Shown piece after piece: positions 63,620 through 64,000 of a DNA stretch of 64,000 bases; position 1 is the stretch's first letter; every line of letters begins with the position of its first letter. A program made the translations under genes and the position numbers. Location: positions 1-64,000 of the forward strand of contig NZ_JACOFW010000006.1 of assembly GCF_014284305.1 (NCBI RefSeq), given 5' to 3'. Origin of the DNA: Affinundibacterium seohonense. GTDB taxonomy: Bacteria > Pseudomonadota > Gammaproteobacteria > Burkholderiales > Burkholderiaceae_D. A model generated the notes under the pieces. The model was not told the origin of the DNA. It saw only the letters and a list, made by a program, of their open reading frames with translations, and did no database searches.

Positions 63620-64000
63620 ATGGCTCGTTTTAATTTTAAAGTTTCAGTGCTGCACTTAGCACCTTTGGCGCTTTTGGCACTCAGTGCATGTGGCGGCAGT
63701 AGCTCATCTGGCTCAAGTACAACAGCTGTGCAATCGACGCCAGGTTTTGTCTGCAGTGGCACAGTCAAAGACCTATTTAGTGCGATGCAAGGTACCTATG
63801 ACGGCGTCCTTGATCCCGCCTTTTTGCCAGGTGCGGGTGCGCCTTTGACGGCGGGCGTGGTGTATCCAGTGAATATCTCGGGTCAAGATTGTTCTATCCG
63901 GTTTACCGGCAGCAAAGATATTCAATATGTGTTTGCATTTGGCGACACAAACAATACAACGCCGAGTAATTTTGTGGGGTTTAGCCTGACGAAAATTATC
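63620..64000 (+). CDS. Lipoprotein, N-terminal part (runs off the window)
   Basis: The frame is open from ATG 63620 to the window end (127 codons). The start MARFNFKVSVLHLAPLALLA leads to a lipobox LSACGG followed by a Ser/Thr-rich stretch, so the product is a lipoprotein. The rest (FVCSGTVKDLFSAMQGTYDG, then PVNISGQDCSIRFTG) has no motif that could be assigned to a family. It starts about 80 bases after the last collar gene and may belong to the same surface-protein locus. The C-terminus is missing. Confidence 0.8.
   Translation, partial: MARFNFKVSVLHLAPLALLALSACGGSSSSGSSTTAVQSTPGFVCSGTVKDLFSAMQGTYDGVLDPAFLPGAGAPLTAGVVYPVNISGQDCSIRFTGSKDIQYVFAFGDTNNTTPSNFVGFSLTKII

Overview
The window reads as a chromosomal segment of a betaproteobacterium of moderate G+C, most likely Burkholderiales and plausibly Oxalobacteraceae (an Undibacterium-like organism). 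The basis is the aa3 oxidase gene order (coxB with a fused cytochrome c domain, coxA, a 34-residue assembly peptide, ctaG, a DUF2970 gene, coxC, SURF1, ctaA, ctaB, SCO), a PhaM-like granule protein, a stand-alone rfaE2 and the general protein style. The genus is inference. No rRNA or tRNA gene was recognised.

Layout. (1) 0.2-9.2 kb, minus strand: a complete cytochrome c oxidase and heme A/copper assembly operon with a good sigma70-type promoter at its head. (2) 9.3-11.6 kb: a BioC-like methyltransferase, a ComF-family phosphoribosyltransferase and trmL. (3) 11.7-12.1 kb: a broken CheY-like response-regulator gene. (4) 12.4-21.9 kb, plus strand: a chemotaxis-type operon (MCP, cheY, STAS protein, cheA with an unusual insert, cytoplasmic PAS-MCP, cheW, cheR, cheD, cheB). 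(5) 22-36.7 kb: mixed housekeeping genes: rfaE2, an exported glutathione peroxidase, a PhaM-like protein, two DUF3108 proteins, queC, a REC-DUF3369-GGDEF-EAL regulator, a YegD-type Hsp70, a MacA/MacB-type exporter split into three genes, gshA and a DUF4124 coiled-coil protein. (6) 36.9-64 kb: a surface or secreted-protein locus.

The surface locus is the most unusual part. It starts with an S41 protease lipoprotein carrying a DUF4214 region, then a tail-collar protein, an Asp/Asn beta-hydroxylase-like enzyme and a GNAT on the minus strand. On the plus strand come a DUF6916 protein and two successive modules, each made of a sulfotransferase closely followed by a giant repeat protein (2393 and 2888 aa) that opens with a DUF4347 domain. 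It ends with two more DUF6916 proteins, a second GNAT of the same type, three tandem tail-collar proteins and the start of a lipoprotein that runs off the window. A decayed DUF6916 copy lies between the modules, and the intergenic DNA after each giant gene is duplicated (terminator, GTAAAT/ATTTAC dyad, TTACATGTAA palindrome, TTGACT-17-TAAGMT promoter). The last ~650 bp of the two giant genes are nearly identical while the DNA just upstream is clearly diverged. The module was therefore duplicated in tandem, and its 3' end was later homogenised or kept.

The working idea, which is inference, is a cell-surface or secreted system in which very large Ig-like or beta-helix proteins with a caspase-like N-terminal dyad (His104 and Cys147 in both) are made together with dedicated modifying enzymes (sulfotransferase, perhaps hydroxylase and acetyltransferase) and small collar-domain proteins. 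No secretion machinery for them lies in the window.
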